Below are positions 31,651 to 41,803 of a stretch of 64,000 nt of DNA, in pieces (positions within the stretch are counted from its first letter, which is position 1; each line of letters opens with the position of its first letter). The DNA lies in contig CM106586.1 in NCBI GenBank assembly GCA_048013815.1, forward strand, positions 12,710,001 through 12,774,000, written 5' to 3'. The stretch is from Setoptus koraiensis (lineage: Eukaryota; Arthropoda). Below the pieces are notes generated by a model. That model saw only the letters and a program-made list of their open reading frames with translations. It was not told the DNA's origin and ran no database searches. The translations under genes were made by a program, and so were the position numbers.

Positions 31651-33694
31651 TTATCGGAACACTCTGGCGTCCATTACAACGCACGACACCCCGACTCTAG
31701 GTTGCTTCATGGATGCACGATACGACCACCTTTGATGAACATAAAAGTAGAGCAAAAGTGAACGAAATTCGATGGATCAGTGACAGTATTGTATGGAAGA
31801 AGATGAAGTCAAAGGAACAGTGTAGGCATCATCCAACCGGGCAAATGGTGTGACCAGTGAAATTCTTAGCAAACACCCCGATTCCAAATACTCACATTTC
31901 TCTAGATGTGTCATAGACTTCGACACTTTTTAGCCATTGTGTTCTATCATGCCCACCGACAGCATAAATAAATCTACCCAAGACAGCTAGACCGAGAGAT
32001 GATCTAGATTGTTTCATAGATGGCATACTTTGCCAAACATTCTTGGCAGGGTCATATCTCTCGCAACTGTTGATGTGACGAATTCTGTTCTTGCCTCCAA
32101 CAGCATAAATATATCCCTTGTGGGTCACACAAGCTAGATCTCGCCTATGAATTTTCATCTTGTTCATCAAAGACCATTTACCTAACTCAGGATCATATCT
32201 TTCGACTGTATTGAGTGCATCATCCGAATCTTTTGAGCCTAATCCACCCATTACATAAATGAAGTTGTCCACAACAACAGCTCCAGCGCCACTTCTTGCA
32301 TGATTGAGAGGTGCGCATTTCGACCAAGAACTTTGGATAAGGTTGCAAGCATACACATCTTTGTGGACTGCTTCATCATCATGACCTCCGATTACGTATA
32401 ATATATCGCCCGAGATTGCTAATGAAACGCCTGCTCTTCTAATTTTCCTTAGGGTAGTAATTGCAAGGCTCTGTTTACTTTCGATGTCATAACGTCCAAT
32501 CGTCAAGTTATCCACATCTTGCGCTATATATCTCGCAGAATATATAAATTGTCCAGATTTTATCATAGTGAATTTGCCTTTCAGGTAATCGCATTCTATA
32601 TCATCACTCTCTTCCCATGTATCTGGCTTGGCATGATACTTTTCGACACTTGTGCAACAACCTCCAAATGCGAACAATCTTAAATGGCTATAAAAATGTC
32701 GTGGTTCAAACCTCGGGTCCCACTTTGTTGTTCTACATCCGGTTAATAAATGGTCTTTTGCTTTCTCCACCCAATTACGCAATTCTTCATTTTGTCTGAT
32801 TAATTCATGACTGGCAACCTCCACGAGATATCTCGAATGCATCTGAGAGAATCTTACATGCCTCAACAAATCCGAGGCGTATTTAAGTCTATCTCCATGG
32901 ACTAGGTTTATCCATCTTACAACGGCTTCATAAACTTTGCTCTCTGATGAAACATTCAATTCATCTTCTTGGATTAGTGTAGTCAATCGATCCACTGTAA
33001 GATGGAGGAACTCTTCACTTTTGGCTACCTCTTCGAAATTGTTCAAACAGTATTCCATAGCACAATCCTTCAAGTCTTGACAATCGTGCGAGTCGGCCAA
33101 CAAGGCAATGCCTAAACAATTACTTGGGTTCAATTGTGGCTTCAAATAATAACTACATTTTGCTTGTATCTTGCCCATCTGTAAGAAGGAACTTGCAGCA
33201 AACAAATTTTCTACATTGTCATCGTTTATTTCTATGCGAGCCGTATAAGCATAATTGAGAATCAACTCGAAAGTCTTGTGGTTCATACTATTCAATGTCA
33301 AGTCAGGTTCCCACGATTCTTTGAAGCTTCTTGTGAACATAGCTTTGAAAAATGGTGAACAGGCCGCTAGGACCAACCTGTGGGCAGGAAATTTCTTGCC
33401 TTCCACATTGATTACAACATCACAGAATAACTTCTCCAATCTTAAATCGTTAACAGAATATACAAGATCCCTTAATTGAGTTATCTCATCATTTAGGTCT
33501 TCATTCTCTTGGGATTGAAAACATGAACATTTTGGCCGGATTTTTATCACGCTGGCGGAAAATTCAGATGTCGTTGAGGTTTTTACATTCCTGGGCCAAT
33601 ATTGTTCTGCCATTGATACTAGATTCGTCCAACAATTTTTCATGGTTATCAAGAAAATATCTAAAGATGCAAATGCACTATTGTCACAGAACAA
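31651..33694 (-). CDS. BTB-BACK-Kelch protein (KLHL family, Cullin-3 adaptor)
   Basis: Two exons on the - strand: 33694-31896 and 31729-31651. They are joined by a 166-bp intron (donor GTGAGT, acceptor CATCAAAG) that splits the ATG of ...TSREM|WSYR, giving about 625 aa. KLHL proteins bring substrates to Cullin-3 ubiquitin ligases. The BTB domain occupies about residues 75-195 (LFCDVVINVEGKKFPAHRLVLAACSPFFKAMF), then BACK (LGIALLADSHDCQDLKDCAMEYC, KVYEAVVRWINL), then about six Kelch blades with double-Gly motifs LFAFGGCC, LYVIGGHDDE, IYVMGGLGSK, IYAVGGKNRI and IYAVGGHDRT. Exon 2 completes the last blade (WSYRASMKQPRVGVSCVVMDA) and then stops. The N-terminal 70 residues before the BTB are not conserved; initiation may be at an internal Met. 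I cannot assign an orthologue within the family. Confidence 0.9.
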
Positions 33695-34316
33695 TAGTAA
33701 ATATGTTAATCAATCAAAACGGCTGTCGCACAACCGATGTTGTTGTCGAGGTTTCATTGGCCGCTTTATCAGTCGGAATGACACGTCATAATTTATGACT
33801 CATAAATCTTCACTTTGTTTGATTTGTTTTACTAAACTCATCCTTTACTGCCTCGACAGAATACGAATAATGTCAATAATAAGATGACGTCACCAACACC
33901 CGCTTTGCCTATGAGCCAGCCAGAGAATCTCATGCGACATGATGTTCACCCTGCCTTTCCCGCCAACTTCAACTTGTAACCTCCGTTAAATTGTGATCGG
34001 TTCTACTAGACCGGCCAATCTGATAGGTTAAAACAAAAAAAAGAGGTCATCTTATTCATTTAGTTCCCTATACGAATATAGCCAAAGGAATAGAGCACAT
34101 GTATTCAATGAAATCACATGTCTTTGGCAAGACACATGATTTGATTGCATTGAACTTGCAGCTCGTCACTCACCGAGATATTTTGACTTTCAACGAAAAT
34201 TTGACTTTTTACTGTTCATAATAAACCATTAGAATCAGAGATAAGTGTAAAAGATTTATACAACTATGGGGTACCGTTGCATATCGAACCCGACCAGCCA
34301 GAGAAATTTGATTTTT
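33695..34316. other. Intergenic region between the Kelch and UGT genes
   Basis: About 620 bp between two - strand genes. It should hold the UGT 3' UTR and the promoter of the Kelch gene. No repeat or motif of note, apart from an imperfect inverted pair around 34112-34140 (AAATCACATGTCTT and AAGACACATGATTT). Confidence 0.45.
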
Positions 34317-35783
34317 TCAATCCACCAAGGCCAACTTTTCAATGAGTTCAGCAGCTTTCTCCGGACCTTCGCTTGGCAGACGCATCTCCCGACTAACTCT
34401 TCTGATATTATCTTTCATCACATTGTCCTCTAGAACTCTCCTTATTATATCGAGCAACAATTGATCTGATTCGGGCTGGCCCAAATCCACGCTGGCAGCC
34501 AAATGTTTCTCTTCCATTCGCACTGCGTTATCATATTGATCGCAAAACATTGGGCACACTATGATGGACGGGACGCCAGAATAAAGACATTCGGTTATTG
34601 TATTATTTCCGCCATGTGTGATTACCAGATCCGCCAAAAGTAAAATCTCTTTCTGTGGCACATGCCTGGTTCCCCACATATTTGACGCTAAACTATAATC
34701 GTTATGTTTAGGACCCTTAGAAACAATTACCTGATACGGTGTTTCGGCGAGAAGTTTTACAAGACGCTTCATCATTTCTACATCGATACTAGCGATTGTG
34801 CCCAATGATAAAAATACGAGTTTTTTACTATTGTTGCGAGACCGTTCGATGAAATGGCGTAAATCCTGGGGTAAATCGAGTGATTCTAACAATGATTTAG
34901 TTGTTAAATTATCACAATTGTCATGCAATCTTTCAATTTGCTTCTTCGGCCTGTTCACTGATTGGATACGTACCCAACCGTCCAAGGGGTGACCTAGTTC
35001 TTGATCGTAGTCCAGTTCTCGTGGAAAAATATATATATTCAAGTAAGGTGAATCGGGCATCATGAAGCTCAAGTCTTGCAATTCCAATTGTGCCGAATCA
35101 GCTAGATGCTTAGCCAGTGGCCAGACAGGTTTCATGCCTGTGTGAAACTGCTCCCAGCTGAGTTTTCTGTCGGCCTCGCCAACATTAACGGATACACCTA
35201 GAAAGGGCGCGGGAAATCTATCTGGTTGACGTCTGCTATACACAAACAACGCATTTGGCGAATTTATCTTAACCCATTTCTGTTTGTAGCTGGGCTTCAT
35301 TATGGCCGGTATACAAAAGGGATGATCCACCACTATGACGTTGGGCCTCAAATCATCTATTACTTCTTTGAGAAGCTGATCCCAGACAGGATCTGACAAA
35401 AAGTCAGTGTAGTGGGTCATATTTTTCATTACATTGACTAAAGACTCAAATTTGCTTGTCCCGTATGACACATGTTGCATGTGGTTTGCCATTCTCTCGT
35501 CTACCTTGCCGATTGTTTGTGATTCTTGAGGCTTTTTCATTTGTCCTTCTCTTTCTCTTTGTTTCCTCAATTCCGACAAGCAAACAATACGTTCGTCTGT
35601 TGGGCCAATATCGTTGATAGACAACAAAACTGTTTCGTGGCCTCTTCGTCTCAGCTCTCTTGCCATGCTCACGGCCGGATTAATGTGTCCCTGACCTTCG
35701 AAAAAAAAGAATGCAAACAGCATTTTTTCGCCTTTACATGTTGTCATGTTGTCGCTTGATACTCTTGTTAATCCACTCATCAA
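34317..35783 (-). CDS. UDP-glycosyltransferase, soluble bacterial/spider-mite type (GT1, MGT-like)
   Basis: A single-exon ORF of 488 aa. GT1 enzymes transfer sugar from UDP-sugars to small lipophilic acceptors and are used in detoxification. The N-terminal acceptor domain begins LFAFFFFEGQGHINPAVSMARELRRRGHETVLLS, with the catalytic His of the GHINP motif as in macrolide-type glycosyltransferases. The sugar-donor domain has LVFLSLGTIAS, the signature LLADLVITHGGNNTITECLYSGVPSIIVCPMFCDQYDNA, and a helical C-terminus EKAAELIEKLAL. There is no N-terminal signal peptide and no C-terminal membrane anchor with dilysine tail, unlike ordinary insect and vertebrate UGTs. This fits the UGTs reported from spider mites, which were proposed to come from bacteria. 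Intronless structure is compatible with that, although neighbours are intron-poor too. Initiation may be at any of the Mets at 35783, 35780, 35747 or 35723. Confidence 0.92.
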   Translation of the reverse strand: MMSGLTRVSSDNMTTCKGEKMLFAFFFFEGQGHINPAVSMARELRRRGHETVLLSINDIGPTDERIVCLSELRKQREREGQMKKPQESQTIGKVDERMANHMQHVSYGTSKFESLVNVMKNMTHYTDFLSDPVWDQLLKEVIDDLRPNVIVVDHPFCIPAIMKPSYKQKWVKINSPNALFVYSRRQPDRFPAPFLGVSVNVGEADRKLSWEQFHTGMKPVWPLAKHLADSAQLELQDLSFMMPDSPYLNIYIFPRELDYDQELGHPLDGWVRIQSVNRPKKQIERLHDNCDNLTTKSLLESLDLPQDLRHFIERSRNNSKKLVFLSLGTIASIDVEMMKRLVKLLAETPYQVIVSKGPKHNDYSLASNMWGTRHVPQKEILLLADLVITHGGNNTITECLYSGVPSIIVCPMFCDQYDNAVRMEEKHLAASVDLGQPESDQLLLDIIRRVLEDNVMKDNIRRVSREMRLPSEGPEKAAELIEKLALVD

Positions 35784-36720
35784 CTTGTTATTTTAAAGAT
35801 GAAAGAATTGTCAACAACCTTGATATTGTGATTTCAATGAGCTGCTCGAGTATTTTATCGATTCTCCTGATGAAGAAAATATTGCCCGGCAGAAATACAT
35901 GTATTTATAATAAATAAAAGGCCCTGCTTCTGCGGAAAAAATATAAGGTTTTATTACAAAATGGGTATTAACTCTCATCTTTCAGCCCATATTGAGATTA
36001 ATTAAATTCATTGATAGTTATGTTTTCTAGGGTTTTTATGGAGCAGGACTTTTATTCATGCCATTTAGGTCAACAACAATAACCTGTTGAATAGATCTTC
36101 TGCCGCTGATACAAGCTGTTTAAGCACGATGATACATGATAACACGTTGTGTCACAAACATGATAATTGTCCACGTAAGCCTTCGCATGTATGGGAGATC
36201 TTGGCAATTTTGTCTCGGCAAATGGCACTTATCTATGATGCAGTGCCGATGGCGATCGAAAGCATTTGAGGTTTTCACTTTTCTCTCGCAACCGTTTCTC
36301 TCGTTAATCATGTCAAAATATTTGTATCCACTTAGATTATGGTAATGGATTACCTGTTATCTAAGAACGACGGAGATAGAGAAGTCGAGTTCTAAAACTC
36401 ATATCCGTAGTAGGCTCTGCATTCATTATTTCCTTAATTTTGGATAGATCCGCGATAGAAGGTTACAATTTTTCTATGTGTACAGGCGCTTCATTCATTC
36501 ACTCAAACTTTAATATCGATCAGTTAAAACACCCAATGTTACTCGGCAGAAAATTTCATTATGACTATGATATACACATAGTTTATGTGTCAACAGTTGC
36601 TTATTTATTCTGGGACAATATACAAAGTAAAACTTGAAATGTACATGAATTTAACTAGAGTAAATGGGCTGATTCTCCCGAATCTATGATTCTGAAGACA
36701 AAATACTAAATCCAGATTGT
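35784..36720. other. Intergenic region between the UGT and SAM-domain genes
   Basis: About 940 bp with no recognised gene, only short open frames on both strands. It holds the UGT promoter and the 3' end of the SAM-domain gene. Confidence 0.45.
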
Positions 36721-38469
36721 TTATGAGTTAATGTCAATCTGATGAGTAGTATCGTCAGTCGTGACAACATTAGTTGGTGACGGAGGAGGGGGAAACTCTT
36801 CATTATTAAGATTGCATTTTGAAGAAGGAAAGCTCCTACCATGTGATTGAGGAAGAAAGACGACTGGCTCCTCATCAATTTTCGGAACCATTGGACAAAT
36901 TGGAGGTAAAGGGGCCTCCCTTATAGGTAAGGCGGTCAAAACATTATTCAGTCTGCTGACTGGCATATGGCCTCCACTTGAGAGCATCACATTGGGTGTT
37001 GATGCCAGGGTACCTAGCTCGGGAACTCTAGAGAAGCTACTAGGTCCTGTTAGAGTAGCGGCGGTATTATGGTTTCCATATATATTATTATTAGATGGAC
37101 ATGACATGGGTGTTATTCTCAGAGAGTTAGTTCTCATGGGTGGTAAAGGTGGAGGATTTCGTTTCGTGGTGGAGTTTAGCCCTGAAACTGGTAGGCTGGG
37201 AGTGCTCACGATCTCTTTGACATCATGCTCATTATTGATAACTGTGACAAATCTAGAATCTCTAGACCCGATATTATTGTTAACGTGCTTCAATGCTGGC
37301 ATCACTGTTGCAACAGGTGGACCAGTATCACCTCTGGATTGACCAGACCTTGGTAAGAGGTGCGTTAGACCAGACCTCAACGTACCGTATTGTTCACCTC
37401 TATCAATGCCAGGATGATGTAATGTCAACTTGTGATTAGGGTGTACATCATAGATGGCATGGTCATTCATTAATTGTTCCTGTTTTTTGTCGTACTTTTT
37501 TATTCGCTCAATTCCTACTAATAGACGTTTTTGATGACCTAATTTAGTGATTCCGATTTCCTCAAAATCCTCCCATGTTAGTTGACAAACCTTATCTATG
37601 GTATCGTAACCTTGATCACACAAAACATTATGATAATTTTCTAGACGCAATAATTCTAGCCATTGCTTGTAACTAGGTGGCCTGCACTCAGGTATGCCAT
37701 CATCTATATTGAGTCTCCTTATTTCTGTTTGTAACTTTTTCCTCAAAGCTGGTATTGTGCAGCCTATTGCAGTTAAATCTTGTGGTGTCATTCGTGTAAT
37801 TGTTGGCATATCGTAACCATTATCAAGAAAGTGTTTACAATATTCCTCGCAATTGATACTGGCCAACCATGTCCTCATAATTTCGCCATCGGCAAATCCA
37901 TTGAGTAACATTCCGGCTACATTGATAGCAGGTGTGACACTTTGGTTGGTGTCTTCAATAAAAGTTCTTTTTGGTATATTAGATTGGCTATTTCTTTTGA
38001 TTGTAGACAAGTTTGAGAACTTCTGTAACATGGAAGAAGGTTGATGACTATAGATAGTTGCAGAAGTGATTGAGTATTGACTATTTCTATTATTATGGCT
38101 GCTATTATCTTCATTGATATGATTGTCGCTATAGTGAGCAACAGTAGAGTGCGATCTGCTTATTGGTTTTTGTTGATAAACAGAGGAAGTGAATTGTACA
38201 CTATTGCTACTAAATCTATCCTCAGGTACTGACTGAACTTGGTATTCATCGCTCTCTATGCTGTTAGTGGACTGTCTATCGTTGTAATAGATGGATGCAT
38301 CATAGATTGGCCTAGATGTCGTATGTGTATTTCCAAAATGAAGTTGATTGATGGAATCTTGTTTGTTGATAGCCGCAGACTGTTGCATGCCATTGTTAGA
38401 TAATGCTAGTGATTCATTTGATGTATCTCTATGAGCAATAATGAAAGAAGTCGTTGAGCTTTGCGACAT
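36721..38469 (-). CDS. Caskin-like protein with tandem SAM domains, lacking ankyrin and SH3 parts
   Basis: A single-exon ORF of 582 aa. Residues about 195-245 and 265-320 form two SAM domains in tandem. They carry the Caskin-typical sequences TITRMTPQDLTAIGCTIPALRKKL and LTWEDFEEIGITKLGHQKRLLVGI (compare [21 protein letters not shown] and [24 protein letters not shown]). Caskins are presynaptic and cytoskeletal scaffolds whose SAM tandem polymerises. The N-terminal 190 residues are Ser/Asn/Gln-rich, and the C-terminal 250 are Pro-rich (RNPPPLPPMRTN, EAPLPPICPMVPKI), with possible SH3-binding motifs. The six ankyrin repeats and SH3 domain that precede the SAM pair in Caskin are missing. An in-frame TGA lies just upstream of the ATG, and no ankyrin-coding ORF appears in the next 9 kb on this strand. 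It may therefore be a short paralogue, or an alternative-promoter product if the ankyrin exons lie outside the window. Confidence 0.85.
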   Translation of the reverse strand: MSQSSTTSFIIAHRDTSNESLALSNNGMQQSAAINKQDSINQLHFGNTHTTSRPIYDASIYYNDRQSTNSIESDEYQVQSVPEDRFSSNSVQFTSSVYQQKPISRSHSTVAHYSDNHINEDNSSHNNRNSQYSITSATIYSHQPSSMLQKFSNLSTIKRNSQSNIPKRTFIEDTNQSVTPAINVAGMLLNGFADGEIMRTWLASINCEEYCKHFLDNGYDMPTITRMTPQDLTAIGCTIPALRKKLQTEIRRLNIDDGIPECRPPSYKQWLELLRLENYHNVLCDQGYDTIDKVCQLTWEDFEEIGITKLGHQKRLLVGIERIKKYDKKQEQLMNDHAIYDVHPNHKLTLHHPGIDRGEQYGTLRSGLTHLLPRSGQSRGDTGPPVATVMPALKHVNNNIGSRDSRFVTVINNEHDVKEIVSTPSLPVSGLNSTTKRNPPPLPPMRTNSLRITPMSCPSNNNIYGNHNTAATLTGPSSFSRVPELGTLASTPNVMLSSGGHMPVSRLNNVLTALPIREAPLPPICPMVPKIDEEPVVFLPQSHGRSFPSSKCNLNNEEFPPPPSPTNVVTTDDTTHQIDINS

Positions 38470-40518
38470 TTTGGATCATTAGATTCATTCAATAAATATA
38501 TAAATTGCTTTCATTCAATAGTTCTTGTAGTTAGTATTCAATCTAGACACATGTATGAAACATTTTCGAATTGCATCTACTACTCAATGGCTAGATTAAG
38601 GCTTATCATAGATTAATATCGTGTCGAATTGACATATTGTCAGCCTAGAAAAATAAATATATCTATTTCCTCAAATAGTCAGTACTAGAGTCATCTAGTC
38701 TGCTATGTCACTATTAACTATGAGAATATGATTCATTGACTAAACGAGATAAAATCAGTAAATAGCACTTTCTGTTGTTTGATGATATACTAAGAGCATA
38801 TAAATCTAGTATTATGTATATGGATATAAACGAATGCGCTTCGCATTAGCTACGCTGAGAGCTTTAGAGAGTGCATTACGTGTTAATTAAGGCAATATCA
38901 ATTATCCAGCTCTGTCAATCAATTGTACTAAATTGATAAAGCAGCAGTTGATCAAAAGCATCATGATGGCGGAACTATGTTTGATGAGAGCTTCAATGCT
39001 ATTGTTGATTGTGGTCCTGACGATTGCTGATAGTTTACAAAATATCTAATAATGTGTATATAGTTGAACTTCATCTAGTTGATATGGCGATACAAAAATA
39101 GTGGTGGTGATAGTGAAAATATATGTATATGTATTAGAGTCGGTGTCTCAAAAGCGACAACCATTTGACTTTCGATGGATGGCTATAGTTTCACTAAGTG
39201 TGTCACGGATTGACGTGTCACAAATGTAAGTGTCGTGGTTGTATTATACGTATCATTTGTTTGTGAACTGTATATGTATGTTTGCGCTGTGGGCTTTGTG
39301 CAAGGAATTGTTGAGTAGATGCCTGATTGGCGGACTCTTAATGATGATTATACTATTAGTGCTGGGTTGTAGTATGTTGTGGTGCAAAAGTCAAAGATAA
39401 GAAAAAGAAGAATAGCAGCAGATGTCATTGGATACATCAAATAATGATGATGATATAATTTGCTTGGTTGCGCGAACACAATAGCGTCTTGGTAGTTTTA
39501 TATAATAACCAGAGTAAGGAGGTGTGTATGTTTTTTGCTGTCTCTGTGTAATGATCAATGTTGTATGGAGTTATCTGCGACGCATCACTATTATTTTAGC
39601 AATTTGTCGTGTATATTTGATTGAGTTAGTTAGCTAGTATGGCGGTCGGTTGGACTGTTGTCGTGTGGACATTTGCGTAAGCAATAATAATAAAATAATG
39701 CTCGTTGTTGTTTGCTAGGTGACTTAACTATAGGCCATACACCGAGATTGTGGCTGTGGCTGAGATTGCGATCTGATACTAGTGGCCTGTTATCGTTGCC
39801 ATTGTTGGCTGGCAAGACAATTGATTGGTTCGGTTGGTCGGGCGCGTGAATGCAGCAACAAAAAATATATATATATAATTATAATTATATAATGAATGAT
39901 GAAATAATATAATTGACCAGCGGCTGATGTGGTGACATTCAATAGTGCAGTCTAGTGATATAATAATGTAATATACAAATGGATATTATGCAATTATTAG
40001 CTATAGTATTACACGGACGGTGTCGTATTACCATTGTTGGCTCGGTGACATGCTAAATACTAATGTGAATATATGAGTGGCGTCCATTTGTAATGATAAT
40101 AGTCGTCTGGATGCGAGCGAATGTTCGTCAAGTTCGATTCTCTGATCGATGATAGCTAGCGCCTGTGCAACGATTCTTTCTAGCCTGTGTGTCACTCCGA
40201 CTGTATGTTTGTGTGAGCGTGTGTGTGTCCGATAAAATTTAGATAAAATTTTAGATAAAAAGAATTTTTTCTGCGTGATCTATGTGATTTCGATACAACT
40301 GGTATGGCTGACGGATGAAGAAATTGTTGATTATGGCTCGCAGATAGTGCCAAATGTATGTAGCAGCATTAGCATATGCAGATAACAGAGTCCGTTGTTT
40401 GATTGTTATCGTGGTCGCTGCATCATACGCATTCGCTGCCCGATTTGTTTGCACCGTGACAATGATGGACCTTTGAATATTGTTGCGACGACCATACCAG
40501 CTCTGATACATGGACACG

Positions 40519-40519
<1 letters not shown>

Positions 40520-40550
<31 letters not shown>
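40520..40550 (+). repeat. CA dinucleotide microsatellite
   Basis: About 15 uninterrupted CA units. Confidence 0.95.
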
Positions 40551-40552
<2 letters not shown>

Positions 40553-41727
40553 TGATACAGTGAATGCACAAGCCGCGGCCAGCACCACAACAGCCGCCCA
40601 GAGTGATGCAGCAGCACAGTCTGCTGTTGGTCAGTTGCTGGCTCGTTCATTATTTGCGTGCGTCCAGTGTGTCCACTGCACCGTGGTGCGTTTGCTGCAG
40701 ACTGCACTGCAGTGTTTGTGCTCACTGCTCTCGTTTACCGGGACGATGCATATCGCGCCGCAACGCCCGACGCGGCCGCGGACCGCCGCGGTCAGCCTGT
40801 TGGGTGCGGCCATCAAACGGGTCCGTTCGCTGGGCGAGAGAGCCACCGTGCTCCTTTAGCATGATGCAGTCTCTTGGTGCCATTCTCAGGCTCGGTGCCG
40901 GCACACGGGCACAGATCGTAATTTTCTGTGTCTTCGTTCTTCGTTGTTGGCTGAAGTACGCCAACGTTCGCACCACACACAACTTGTGTGACACAAGGCC
41001 CCACGCCAGAGGCACAGACGGGTTTGTCGACCATTCTGTGCAAGCGCGCAGCACAGTCCACACAGGGGATAGGGAGCCAGTGGGAGCCAGTGGGAGCCGA
41101 CGGGAGCCAGCGGAACGAGTGTGCGGACGAGAGCAAAACGATACACACGCAGCCTGTCTTGCATAATACAAGTTGCGTCATTCGGTCGTCAACTCGCGCG
41201 GGCATTATATTTTTCTCGTTAGTTTCAGCCACCAACAACCTGTAAGCTCAACTTGTTTTTTCGAGAAATCAGTCAGCTTCGCCGGATTCTCGGAAGCCTG
41301 ACTCACAGCGTCGCCAGAAGGTCGCTCTTTGTTGCTTCGTGCGAGCAGCCACCTCAAACTATCCGTCCGATTGAGAGAAACATTGCGCTCGAAACACAGT
41401 CATTTCTTACGCAAGATGCTCCTGTCGATTGTCCAACTTTAAGCAACCTTTTTTGTTTGTGCTGCCCGGTTGTTGGAGAGAGAAAAAAAAACAAGCGAGA
41501 CAAGTCTGGCCCTGTCAGTTTGAGAGTTGTTTGCCAGTTCGAAGAATTCGGCCCGAGTTGCGAGACGAGCCACACGGGTCAGGTTGCACTGCATCAGGTT
41601 TGTGTCACTTTGTCTAAGACTCTTAGACTAAGAGCTTACTCGTTGGTGTGATGCTCATTGTGCGACGGCTACTCCCGCTGCTAAATGTTGGCGGCAGTAA
41701 TATCATGGTCACACATTACGCAACAGC

Positions 41728-41803
41728 GATCTCTCTATCTCTGCTGCAACTGCGATCTCTCTCTGCTGCAACTGCGATCTCTCTCGGCTACAACAGAGAT
41801 CGA
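41728..41803 (+). repeat. Short tandem repeat, unit about 22-27 bp (GCGATCTCTCTCTGCTGCAACT)
   Basis: Three copies of a CT-rich unit, GCGATCTCTCT...GCTGCAACT, plus a degenerate fourth ending in CAACAGAGATCG. Confidence 0.8.
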
